Shown here: in pieces, positions 1 through 5,990 of the stretch | Layout: every line of letters begins with the position of its first letter | How positions within the stretch are numbered: position 1 is the stretch's first letter | Made by a program: the position numbers and the translations under genes | Notes under the pieces: model-generated | What the model saw: only the letters and a program-made list of their open reading frames with translations | Told to the model about the DNA's origin: nothing | Database searches by the model: none | NCBI GenBank assembly: GCA_902772565.1 | Contig: CACYBJ010000161.1 | Location: 1-6,656 of the forward strand | Length of the DNA: 6,656 nucleotides | Source: an uncultured Lachnospiraceae bacterium | GTDB taxonomy: Bacteria > Bacillota > Clostridia > Lachnospirales > Lachnospiraceae | Direction: 5' to 3'

Positions 1-1423
1 CAGAAAGGATTTTTTTTTTTTTTTTTTTTTTTGAGGTGGTGTCGGCATCCATCCTAAGTATTCTTGCGGAAGGAAAAGCCCTTGCGATCATTGCTTCGAT
101 TTTTTCCGTACCTGCCTTAAATCCGGCGATTGCTTTGGAACCGCACTTTGGGCAGGCCAAAGGCTTTGCCATGGTTCGTCCGCAATAGTGACAGTGAAGA
201 AGCCCGTCCCGGTGAAGAGTTAATGCGATATCGCAATGCTCGCATTTGGGAACGTAGCCGCATTTTCTGCAGGTCATGGCACCGGAGTAGCCTCTGCGGT
301 TTAAGAAAAGCATAACCTGCTCTTTATTCTCAAGCCTCTTCAGGATTCTCTCGTAAAGAGGTATTGATATGACTGATTTGTTGCCCCGCATCATCTCTTC
401 CCTCATGTCCACAATAAGAGTATTCGGAAGAGTTGCGCCGGTGGCTCTGTGGTCAAGCGTAAGTAGGGTAATCTCCCCCTTTTCGGCCCTTCTGTAGGAA
501 TCCAGAGAAGGTGTGGCGGAACCGAGAACAAGAGATGCACCGCACATTTCCGCGCGCCACTCCGCAACTTCCCTTGCATGGTACTTGGGAGTTACGTCGG
601 ATTTGTATCCTCCTTCATGCTCCTCGTCGACAATAATAAGGCCGAGATTGGTAAAGGGCGTAAAGAGCGCCGATCTGGGGCCTATCATTATGTCGATTTC
701 CCCCTTCTTTGCACTTTCGCTCTGAAGGTACCTTTCACCCTTGCTCATACGGCTGTGGGAAAAGGCAACACGCTTTCCGAAACGCTTTGCAAACCTGCTT
801 ACCGTCTGATAGGTAAGGGCGATTTCCGGAATCAGCACTATTACCTGCTTTCCTTTTTTTATCACATGGGAAATAACATCCATGTATACTTCCGTTTTGC
901 CGCTGCCGGTCACTCCGAAAAGAAGGTAGGTATCTCTCCTGCCGGAATCCATATCGGATTTAATTCGGCCCGCTGCCGCTTCCTGTTCGGAATTCAGTTT
1001 CAGTTCGGAACTTATTCCCTCCGGATACATCTCTTTTAATTCGGTGATTTCAGGGAATGCTTCCTTCCTGATATTGATGCGGTTCTTCGATACGGAAGTC
1101 TTTACGGGAATTACGGTTCTTAGGGAATCTTTTAACATCCCGCCGTAATTTCTTTTCATTTTGTAAGCCAGTGCCATGAGCTCATCTTCTATTACAAGAC
1201 CGCTCTTTACAACACTGTCTATTTTCTTTATTTCAAAATCGCCTCTGGGCTTTGTGCTGCCCACACCTACCACATAGCCCTTCTTAAGGTTATTTCCTTT
1301 TCCGAAGGGTATCATGACAGGAGTACCGGGAGTGATATCCGAAAGTTCTTCGGGAATCTCGTAGGTAAATGTCCTGTCCAGATTAGGTGCTGAAATGTCT
1401 ATTATTACATCGGCGAATTTCAA
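1..1423 (-). CDS. priA: Primosomal protein N' (PriA helicase), 3' end missing at window edge
   Basis: PriA is a superfamily 2 DNA helicase that recognises abandoned replication forks and reloads the replisome. I translated the minus strand by hand: 474 codons stay open without a frameshift, then leave the window. The N-terminus resembles the PriA DNA-binding domain (KFADVIIDI, LDRTFTYEIP). Helicase motifs follow: Walker A GVTGSGKT at residues 170-177, DEEH at 266-269, GSATPS at 301-306 and NRRGY at 375-379. Eight zinc-binding cysteines sit at 385, 388, 394, 397, 411, 414, 424 and 427, the full PriA set. The start is TTG at 1423-1421, because an in-frame stop at 1432-1430 leaves no other nearby start. 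It lies two bases after the murF stop, so reinitiation is likely. PriA is usually about 730-800 residues, so roughly the last third is absent. Residues 465-471 are seven consecutive lysines from a homopolymer (see finding). Identity is secure. Confidence 0.95.
   Translation of the reverse strand, partial: MKFADVIIDISAPNLDRTFTYEIPEELSDITPGTPVMIPFGKGNNLKKGYVVGVGSTKPRGDFEIKKIDSVVKSGLVIEDELMALAYKMKRNYGGMLKDSLRTVIPVKTSVSKNRINIRKEAFPEITELKEMYPEGISSELKLNSEQEAAAGRIKSDMDSGRRDTYLLFGVTGSGKTEVYMDVISHVIKKGKQVIVLIPEIALTYQTVSRFAKRFGKRVAFSHSRMSKGERYLQSESAKKGEIDIMIGPRSALFTPFTNLGLIIVDEEHEGGYKSDVTPKYHAREVAEWRAEMCGASLVLGSATPSLDSYRRAEKGEITLLTLDHRATGATLPNTLIVDMREEMMRGNKSVISIPLYERILKRLENKEQVMLFLNRRGYSGAMTCRKCGYVPKCEHCDIALTLHRDGLLHCHYCGRTMAKPLACPKCGSKAIAGFKAGTEKIEAMIARAFPSARILRMDADTTSKKKKKKKILS
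10..32. repeat. 23-base homopolymer (T on plus strand, A on priA sense strand)
   Basis: There are 23 consecutive T bases on the plus strand. On the priA sense strand the run begins with the last base of a serine codon (TCA), supplies seven AAA lysine codons, and ends with the first base of an isoleucine codon (ATC). The reading frame before and after the run is the PriA frame. It may be a real slippage-prone tract or a sequencing or assembly artefact near a contig edge. Confidence 0.9.
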
Positions 1424-1425
1424 AC

Positions 1426-2865
1426 TTACTTAAACCTCTCTCTGATGAGCTTTACGGTCTCATCAAGCTGCATGCCCCGGCTGCCCTTAAGTATAATGCA
1501 GTCACCGGGCTTTAACAGTCCGAGAATGAAATCCTCGGCATCTTTTCTTTCTTCGAAATGATAAACCTGAGCCTGTCCGTTTTTAGTCACTTCATCTGCA
1601 GTTGCGGCAGATTCCTTACCTACTGCCACCAGAATGTCCGCTCCTGAATTAATAAAGCTTTCTCCTGCAAGACGATGGCAGGTTTCGGAATAATCACCGA
1701 GTTCAAGCATGTCCCCGAGAACTGCTATCTTACGTCCCTCGCAGGTGATTCCCGAAAGGATGTTAAGTCCGCTCTTTACGGAGTCTGGGCTTGCATTGTA
1801 GGAATCGTCAATAAGGCATATGCCGGACTTTAGCCATTCCACGTTGCCGCGCATTGCAGGCTGTCTGTAGGAATTAAGGGCTTTTGCGGCAAGAACCACA
1901 TCGGCTCCGCTTCTTTCGGCGCATGCAAGGGCTGCTATGGCATTAAGGACGCTGTGCTTGCCCGGCACCTGAAGGCTCACGCTAATGTGATTTTTAGCGG
2001 ATACATATTCAAATTCGGAACCGCTTTCATTAAGGGTAACATTTACTGCTTTGTAGTCGCACCAGTCACCGGTTCCGTAGGAGCAAACTTTTATTCTTTT
2101 GAAAGCCTTTAGAGTATCGGCTCTCAAAACTTCTTCGGATACGCATTTGCCTGTGGGAGATGCGGCAAGAAGTTCGGAAAGAAGTTCATCGTCTCCGTTT
2201 AAAAGAAGAGTTCCCTCTTCGTCCATGTTATCTATGATTCCCAGTTTTTCTCTTCTGGTTATGATTCTGCTTCCGAAGTTTCCTACATGAGAATAGCCTA
2301 TGTTGGTCACTACAGCTATGTCAGGCTGGGTAACGGCGGAGAGTTTTTCCATCTCGCCGATGATGCTTACACCGTTTTCAAGGACCAGACACTGCGTGTC
2401 AGGTTCAAGCTTCATAACCATGAGAGGCACGCCGAACTGACCGTTTTTGTTGCCTTCTGTCTTTACGGTTTTAAGGCTTGCGGAAAGGGCTGTGGCGATC
2501 ATCTCCTTGGTGGATGTTTTGCCGACGCTTCCCGTAATAGCCACGCACTTAACATCAAAGCGGCTTCTGTAGGCTGCGCCCATTCTCTGAAGAGCAGCGA
2601 GGGTGTTGTCGATGGATATATAGGTCATAGCCTCCGTACCTTCTTCAACCTTACCTCTTTCCGTAAGTGTGGCAGTCATGCCATGTTCCATGGCATCTTT
2701 TATGAAATTGTGGGCATCTACTCTCTCTCCGACAACAGGAAGGAAAAGAGTGTGTTCTCCCCCTTCTTTTGAGCTTAAGGAAAAATCCTTAATTATTGTT
2801 TCGGGGTTGCCGGAGATTATGCATCCGCCCATCATATCTGCTATTTCTTTAACTGTGAGTTCCAT
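1426..2865 (-). CDS. murF: UDP-N-acetylmuramoyl-tripeptide--D-alanyl-D-alanine ligase (MurF)
   Basis: MurF is the cytoplasmic ATP-dependent ligase that adds D-Ala-D-Ala to UDP-MurNAc-tripeptide, completing the pentapeptide precursor. The 479-residue length is normal for the family. Visible Mur-ligase signatures are the P-loop TGSVGKTSTKEM from residue 111, the central-domain NIGYSHVGNFGS (188-199), REK at 205-207 whose lysine matches the carbamylated lysine of Mur ligases, DDSYNASP (353-360), GDMLELG (384-390) and KGSRGM (460-465). One departure is ENG at 163-165, where many MurF proteins have EMG; I do not read this as loss of function. The ATG at 2865 overlaps the end of murE by 17 nt and has a good Shine-Dalgarno sequence, so the two genes are translationally coupled. 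priA follows after a two-base gap. The substrate is the product of MurE next door. Confidence 0.97.
   Translation of the reverse strand: MELTVKEIADMMGGCIISGNPETIIKDFSLSSKEGGEHTLFLPVVGERVDAHNFIKDAMEHGMTATLTERGKVEEGTEAMTYISIDNTLAALQRMGAAYRSRFDVKCVAITGSVGKTSTKEMIATALSASLKTVKTEGNKNGQFGVPLMVMKLEPDTQCLVLENGVSIIGEMEKLSAVTQPDIAVVTNIGYSHVGNFGSRIITRREKLGIIDNMDEEGTLLLNGDDELLSELLAASPTGKCVSEEVLRADTLKAFKRIKVCSYGTGDWCDYKAVNVTLNESGSEFEYVSAKNHISVSLQVPGKHSVLNAIAALACAERSGADVVLAAKALNSYRQPAMRGNVEWLKSGICLIDDSYNASPDSVKSGLNILSGITCEGRKIAVLGDMLELGDYSETCHRLAGESFINSGADILVAVGKESAATADEVTKNGQAQVYHFEERKDAEDFILGLLKPGDCIILKGSRGMQLDETVKLIRERFK
1435..1439 (-). promoter_or_regulatory. Probable weak ribosome binding site of priA
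   Basis: The sense strand reads AGAGG, 11 bases before the TTG start and inside the last codons of murF. The spacing is longer than ideal. With the TTG start this suggests modest priA translation, helped by ribosomes finishing murF. Confidence 0.45.
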
Positions 2866-4312
2866 ATATTTCCTCTTTGGCCTGTTTGATCATTTCCACA
2901 TCGTCCATGTGGTATTTAACGCCTTTGATTTCCTGATAGTCTTCGTGACCTTTTCCGGCCACAAGAATAAGGTCACCCGGAAGCGCATGTCCCACCGCGT
3001 ACTTAATGGCTTCGTAGCGGTCTTCCACTATTTCGTAAACCGCACCGGGCACTTCCTTTATGGCAGATTCGATGTCTGCGATAATATCCTTCGGCTCCTC
3101 AAAGCGAGGATTGTCGGATGTGATAATTGTAAGGTCCGCCAGTTCGCCGGAAACACGTCCCATGGTAAAACGACGGTCTCTTGAACGGTTTCCGCCGCAT
3201 CCGAATACACAGACAAGACGCTTCGGATTGTACTCCCTTAAGGTTGTAAGAACGCTTCTTAAGGACATTTCGTTATGTGCATAATCAACCATTATCACAA
3301 AGTCATCGGAAACAGGCACCGTTTCAACTCGTCCCCTTACATGGACTGCGGCAAGGCCTTTCTTTACGGCATCGTCTCCTACCCCCAGAAGGTCGCAGAT
3401 GGCAAGTGCCGTAAGGGAGTTATAAACAGTAAACCTTCCCGGAATGTCCACTTCCACATCCAGTTCTTTCTTTCCGGATGCATGGTAGGTGATTCCGGAT
3501 CTTGTGAGGGCTATATCTTCCGCCCTGTAATCGCAGGACTTACCGGTTCCGAATGTAAGGACCTTGCATCCCGCATCTTTTATCATGTCTGATGCATGCT
3601 CGTCATCCAGATTGAAAAGTCCCGTTTCGCACATGGAAAACAGTTTCTTCTTGCAAAGCATGTAATCGTTGAAATCGCTGTGCTCGTTGGGTCCTATGTG
3701 ATCCGGAGAAAGGTTGGTGAACACTCCGATGTTAAAGAATATTCCGCCTACACGGTTCATTTTGAGACCCTGGGAACTTACTTCCATTACCACGTGAGTT
3801 TCTCCGGCTTCAAGCATTTTAGCGAAGGTTTCCTGAAGAACATAGCTTTCGGGAGTGGAATGGGAAGAAGGAATGTGTTCGTCGCCGATAATGGTCTCGA
3901 TGGTTCCTATGAGACCACACTTTATTCCTGCCATGGAAAGAACATTTCGCACCATGTATGATGTGGTGGTTTTGCCCTTGGTTCCCGTGATACCAATAGT
4001 TACAAGTTTCTCTGCGGGATAGCCGAAGTAGGCTGCGCTCATGTTGGCAAGAGCGAGTCGGTCGCTAACGACCTTAATAACCGTAACCGACGGATCCACC
4101 GTGACATCCTTCGATACCACAACTGCCGCAGCTCCCCTCTCTACCACGTCCGGTATAAAGTCATGCGCATCTCTTGCGGTTCCGCTGATGCAGATGAAAC
4201 AGTCACCCGCTTCCACTTTTCTGGAATCGTAACGAAGGCCCTTTATTTCGGTATTAATGTCACCCTGCAGCAGAGTATAGTCTGTTTTTTCCAGTAATTC
4301 CAATAATTTCAT
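2849..4312 (-). CDS. murE: UDP-N-acetylmuramyl-tripeptide synthetase (MurE), predicted meso-diaminopimelate-adding
   Basis: MurE is the cytoplasmic ATP-dependent ligase that adds the third stem-peptide residue to UDP-MurNAc-L-Ala-D-Glu. The product has 487 residues, a normal length. Motifs in order are RYDSRKV (27-33) in the UDP-binding domain, the P-loop GITGTKGKTTTS (107-118), MEVSSQGL (176-183), FTNLSPDHIGPNEH (198-211), a conserved lysine at 221 expected to be carbamylated, VDYAHNEMSL (342-351), GCGGNRSRDRR (371-381), DNPR (400-403) and GKGHEDYQ (453-460). DNPR is the known signature of meso-diaminopimelate-specific MurE, so that substrate is inferred. The SSQ, DHIGPNEH and DYAHNEM variants differ from the E. 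coli and Bacillus forms and, from memory, are typical of clostridial enzymes. The start is supported by the family-like N-terminus (MKLLELLEKTDYTLLQGD), although no Shine-Dalgarno sequence precedes it. It is the first gene of the murE-murF-priA unit. Confidence 0.96.
   Translation of the reverse strand: MKLLELLEKTDYTLLQGDINTEIKGLRYDSRKVEAGDCFICISGTARDAHDFIPDVVERGAAAVVVSKDVTVDPSVTVIKVVSDRLALANMSAAYFGYPAEKLVTIGITGTKGKTTTSYMVRNVLSMAGIKCGLIGTIETIIGDEHIPSSHSTPESYVLQETFAKMLEAGETHVVMEVSSQGLKMNRVGGIFFNIGVFTNLSPDHIGPNEHSDFNDYMLCKKKLFSMCETGLFNLDDEHASDMIKDAGCKVLTFGTGKSCDYRAEDIALTRSGITYHASGKKELDVEVDIPGRFTVYNSLTALAICDLLGVGDDAVKKGLAAVHVRGRVETVPVSDDFVIMVDYAHNEMSLRSVLTTLREYNPKRLVCVFGCGGNRSRDRRFTMGRVSGELADLTIITSDNPRFEEPKDIIADIESAIKEVPGAVYEIVEDRYEAIKYAVGHALPGDLILVAGKGHEDYQEIKGVKYHMDDVEMIKQAKEEIYGTHS
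2871..2876 (-). promoter_or_regulatory. Ribosome binding site of murF
   Basis: The sense strand reads AGAGGA, five bases before the murF ATG at 2865-2863. It lies inside the last codons of murE. This fixes the murF start and fits coupled translation. Confidence 0.75.
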
Positions 4313-4328
4313 AGGTCAAAGAAAACAG

Positions 4329-4361
4329 ATAATTGCCACGGCGCGCGGTCGTGGCAATTAT
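4329..4361 (-). terminator. Perfect 12-bp hairpin between glgA and murE: glgA terminator or murE attenuator
   Basis: The arms ATAATTGCCACG and CGTGGCAATTAT pair perfectly around a nine-base GC-rich loop. On the minus strand the stem starts 13 bases after the glgA stop and is followed by CTGTTTTCTTT, a broken U-rich tail. The plus-strand side has no U tail, so the orientation fits glgA termination. The stem ends only 16 bases before the murE ATG, so it could also act as an attenuator or leader structure for murE. The hairpin is certain; its function is inferred. Confidence 0.6.
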
Positions 4362-4385
4362 GCTTAAAACTGATTTACATGTATC
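4357..4385 (-). promoter_or_regulatory. Weak candidate promoter for murE-murF-priA
   Basis: On the sense strand, CATAAT (4362-4357) differs from the -10 consensus at one base. The hexamer GATACA, 17 bases upstream (4385-4380), matches the -35 consensus at only three of six positions. Initiation here would fall near the loop of the hairpin, giving a murE message that lacks one arm and so escapes it. This is a tentative reading: the -35 is poor, and the operon may instead depend on read-through from glgA. Confidence 0.2.
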
Positions 4386-5814
4386 TGTACATGTCTTCGT
4401 ACTGTCTCGCTGAAGTGCTCCAGGAGAAATCACGAAGCATGCCTCTGTCAATTATCTTATTCCATTCACGCTTGCGGTTGTAGAACACATCCTTGGCATA
4501 TCTGATGGAATTAAGCATTTCGTGTGCATTGTAATTTGAGAAACTGAATCCCGTACCGGTATTTTCGTATTCGTTGTAAGGTTCTACAGTGTCCTTGAGA
4601 CCGCCTGTTTCTCTTACGATTGGTACGGTACCGTAACGAAGGCTCATGAGCTGACTTAAGCCGCAAGGCTCAAACAGCGAAGGCATAAGGTAGGCATCGC
4701 ATCCGGCGTAGATTCTGTGTGAACGCTCGTTGTTGTAATAAATACTTGCGGACACTCTTCCCTTATGGCTCCATTCGTATCTTCTGAAAAGATTTTCATA
4801 CTTTTCATCACCTGTTCCGAGAACAATGAACTGAAGATCCGGAGTGCAGATTTCTTCGATTACGCACTCAACAAGGTCAAGACCTTTCTGGTCTGTAAGT
4901 CTTGAGCAGATGCCCACCGTGAAGATGTCTTTGTTCTCCTCAAGTCCGAGTTCGCGCTGAAGTGCGATTTTGTTTTTATACTTTTCTTTTCTGAAATTAA
5001 CTGCGTTGTAATTATTGTAAATGTACTTGTCTGTTTCGGGATTCCAAACATCATAGTCAAGACCGTTTACAATGCCTCGCAGGCAGTTGCTTCTTGCACG
5101 GATGAGACCGTCAAGGCCTTCGCCGTAGAACGGTGTCTTGATTTCCTCGGCGTAGGTTGCACTTACTGTTGTAACCATGTCCGCATATACGATGCCGCCC
5201 TTTAAGTAGTTGGCATCCTTGTAGGCTTCAAGCTTATCCGGTGCGAAATAGTAATCCGAAAGTCCTGTGATTCCCTGAATAGTCTTCTTGTCATAAACAC
5301 CCTGGAACTTAAGGTTATGGATGGTCATGATGGTTTTGATTCCATGGTAGAAAGGATTGGCCTGGAAGGAATCATGAAGGAATACGGGAACCAGACCTGT
5401 CTGCCAGTCATGGCAGTGAATAATGTCAGGTCTGAAATCAATTACGGGAAGGATTGAAAGCACTGCCTTTGAGAAGAAGGCATACTTTTCAAGATCCCAT
5501 TTCATGTCTCTTGAATAAATAGAGTCTCCGGAGAAGTAATACTCGTTGTCGATGAAGTATACTTTTACGCCGTCAATTTCCGATTCCATGATACCTACAT
5601 ACTGGTTCTTCCAGTTAAGGTCCATGTAGAAATTGGTCTTGTACTGCATCTTCTCTTTGTACTTCTGAGGGATGGCCCTGTAGTTGGGAATTACGACCCT
5701 TATATCAAACTCGTCTTTATTTACATACTTCGGAAGAGCACCTACTACGTCGGCAAGACCTCCGGTCTTGACAAAAGGCACACATTCCGATGCTGCGAAC
5801 AAAATTCTTTTCAT
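4375..5814 (-). CDS. glgA: Glycogen (starch) synthase, ADP-glucose dependent, GT5 family
   Basis: GlgA transfers glucose from ADP-glucose to the non-reducing end of an alpha-1,4-glucan in the cytoplasm. The 479-residue length matches the bacterial family. Residues seen are KTGGL at 16-20 (ADP-glucose binding), HCHDW (133-137), TIHNL (164-168), YGEGLDGL (230-237), NGLDYDVWNP (250-259), SRLTDQKGLD (304-313) with the conserved Arg305 and Lys310, HRIYAG (366-371) and FEPCGLSQL (381-389) with Glu382 at the position of the E. coli catalytic-site glutamate. I chose the ATG at 5814 because MKRILFAASECVPF is the typical N-terminus and GGAGG sits eight bases upstream. Longer in-frame starts at 5925 and 5877 would translate promoter or leader DNA. 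It appears monocistronic, with its own promoter and a hairpin after the stop. No other glycogen gene is in the window. Confidence 0.97.
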   Translation of the reverse strand: MKRILFAASECVPFVKTGGLADVVGALPKYVNKDEFDIRVVIPNYRAIPQKYKEKMQYKTNFYMDLNWKNQYVGIMESEIDGVKVYFIDNEYYFSGDSIYSRDMKWDLEKYAFFSKAVLSILPVIDFRPDIIHCHDWQTGLVPVFLHDSFQANPFYHGIKTIMTIHNLKFQGVYDKKTIQGITGLSDYYFAPDKLEAYKDANYLKGGIVYADMVTTVSATYAEEIKTPFYGEGLDGLIRARSNCLRGIVNGLDYDVWNPETDKYIYNNYNAVNFRKEKYKNKIALQRELGLEENKDIFTVGICSRLTDQKGLDLVECVIEEICTPDLQFIVLGTGDEKYENLFRRYEWSHKGRVSASIYYNNERSHRIYAGCDAYLMPSLFEPCGLSQLMSLRYGTVPIVRETGGLKDTVEPYNEYENTGTGFSFSNYNAHEMLNSIRYAKDVFYNRKREWNKIIDRGMLRDFSWSTSARQYEDMYRYM

Positions 5815-5822
5815 CTGGTAAA

Positions 5823-5827
5823 CCTCC
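5823..5827 (-). promoter_or_regulatory. Ribosome binding site of glgA
   Basis: The sense strand reads GGAGG, eight bases before the ATG at 5814-5812. This is the strongest Shine-Dalgarno sequence in the window, and it decides the glgA start against the upstream in-frame ATGs. Confidence 0.85.
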
Positions 5828-5887
5828 ACGCTACTGTGTTTCAGCTGAGCCGAACCCCAATTCAGGCACAGCTTCATAACCGTAAAT

Positions 5888-5910
5888 ATTATAACACACA
5901 CACAGGATAA
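5888..5910 (-). promoter_or_regulatory. Promoter of glgA (extended -10)
   Basis: A perfect TATAAT lies at 5893-5888 on the minus strand, preceded by TG and one base, which makes an extended -10 element. No good -35 hexamer is present at 16-18 bases; that area is the T-rich tail of the preceding terminator. The predicted transcript would start near 5881, giving a leader of about 67 bases before glgA. That leader contains the 8-base palindrome TCAGCTGA at 5841-5848, with no recognised function. The bases just upstream of TATAAT are a short TG dinucleotide repeat (see finding). Confidence 0.65.
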
Positions 5911-5949
5911 ATAAAAGAAAAACAACAGAGTTTTTAGGCTCTGTTGTTT
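5910..5949 (-). terminator. Intrinsic terminator of the DHHW-family gene
   Basis: An 11-bp perfect stem pairs AAACAACAGAG (5920-5930) with CTCTGTTGTTT (5939-5949) around an 8-base loop. On the minus strand it is followed by TTCTTTTATTTA, a clear U-rich tail. It begins 41 bases after the stop of the upstream gene and ends before the glgA promoter, so it separates the two units. Confidence 0.85.
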
Positions 5950-5990
5950 AATATCAAAACTAATTATTATCTTGCAAAAACAAGTATTTT

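Noticed and set aside
854..860. Seven-T run within priA as a second slippage site
   Set aside because: Short A runs are common in lysine codons of low-to-moderate GC genes, and the frame is intact.
578..1039. 153-codon open frame on the plus strand
   Set aside because: It lies antisense to priA helicase motifs, has no recognisable family and no ribosome binding site; the minus-strand gene explains the region.
163..1425. Possible pseudogene status of priA because of its truncation and homopolymer
   Set aside because: The frame is intact over all 474 codons and all expected motifs are present; the missing part is only the window edge.
2287..3184. Two overlapping plus-strand open frames of 161 and 171 codons
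   Set aside because: They are antisense to conserved MurF and MurE sequence and their translations look like reverse-strand shadow sequence.
3596..3961. 121-codon plus-strand open frame
   Set aside because: Antisense to the murE P-loop and central domain; no independent evidence of coding.
4260..4451. 63-codon minus-strand open frame running from the end of glgA through the hairpin into murE, a possible leader peptide
   Set aside because: It has no recognisable homology, overlaps two real genes in another frame, and shows no run of regulatory codons at the hairpin.
4446..4451. Perfect TTGACA on the minus strand within glgA, a candidate -35 for murE
   Set aside because: No acceptable -10 hexamer lies 15-18 bases downstream; the bases encode Ile-Asp-Arg of GlgA.
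5815..5925. A 37-residue N-terminal extension of GlgA from the ATG at 5925, or a 21-residue one from 5877
   Set aside because: The 5925 start lies upstream of the -10 element and the 5877 start is at the very 5' end of the predicted message; the family N-terminus and the GGAGG site both point to 5814.
5971..5990. CTTG/CAAG dyad followed by T-rich sequence on the plus strand, resembling a terminator
   Set aside because: The stem is only four base pairs and no plus-strand gene precedes it.
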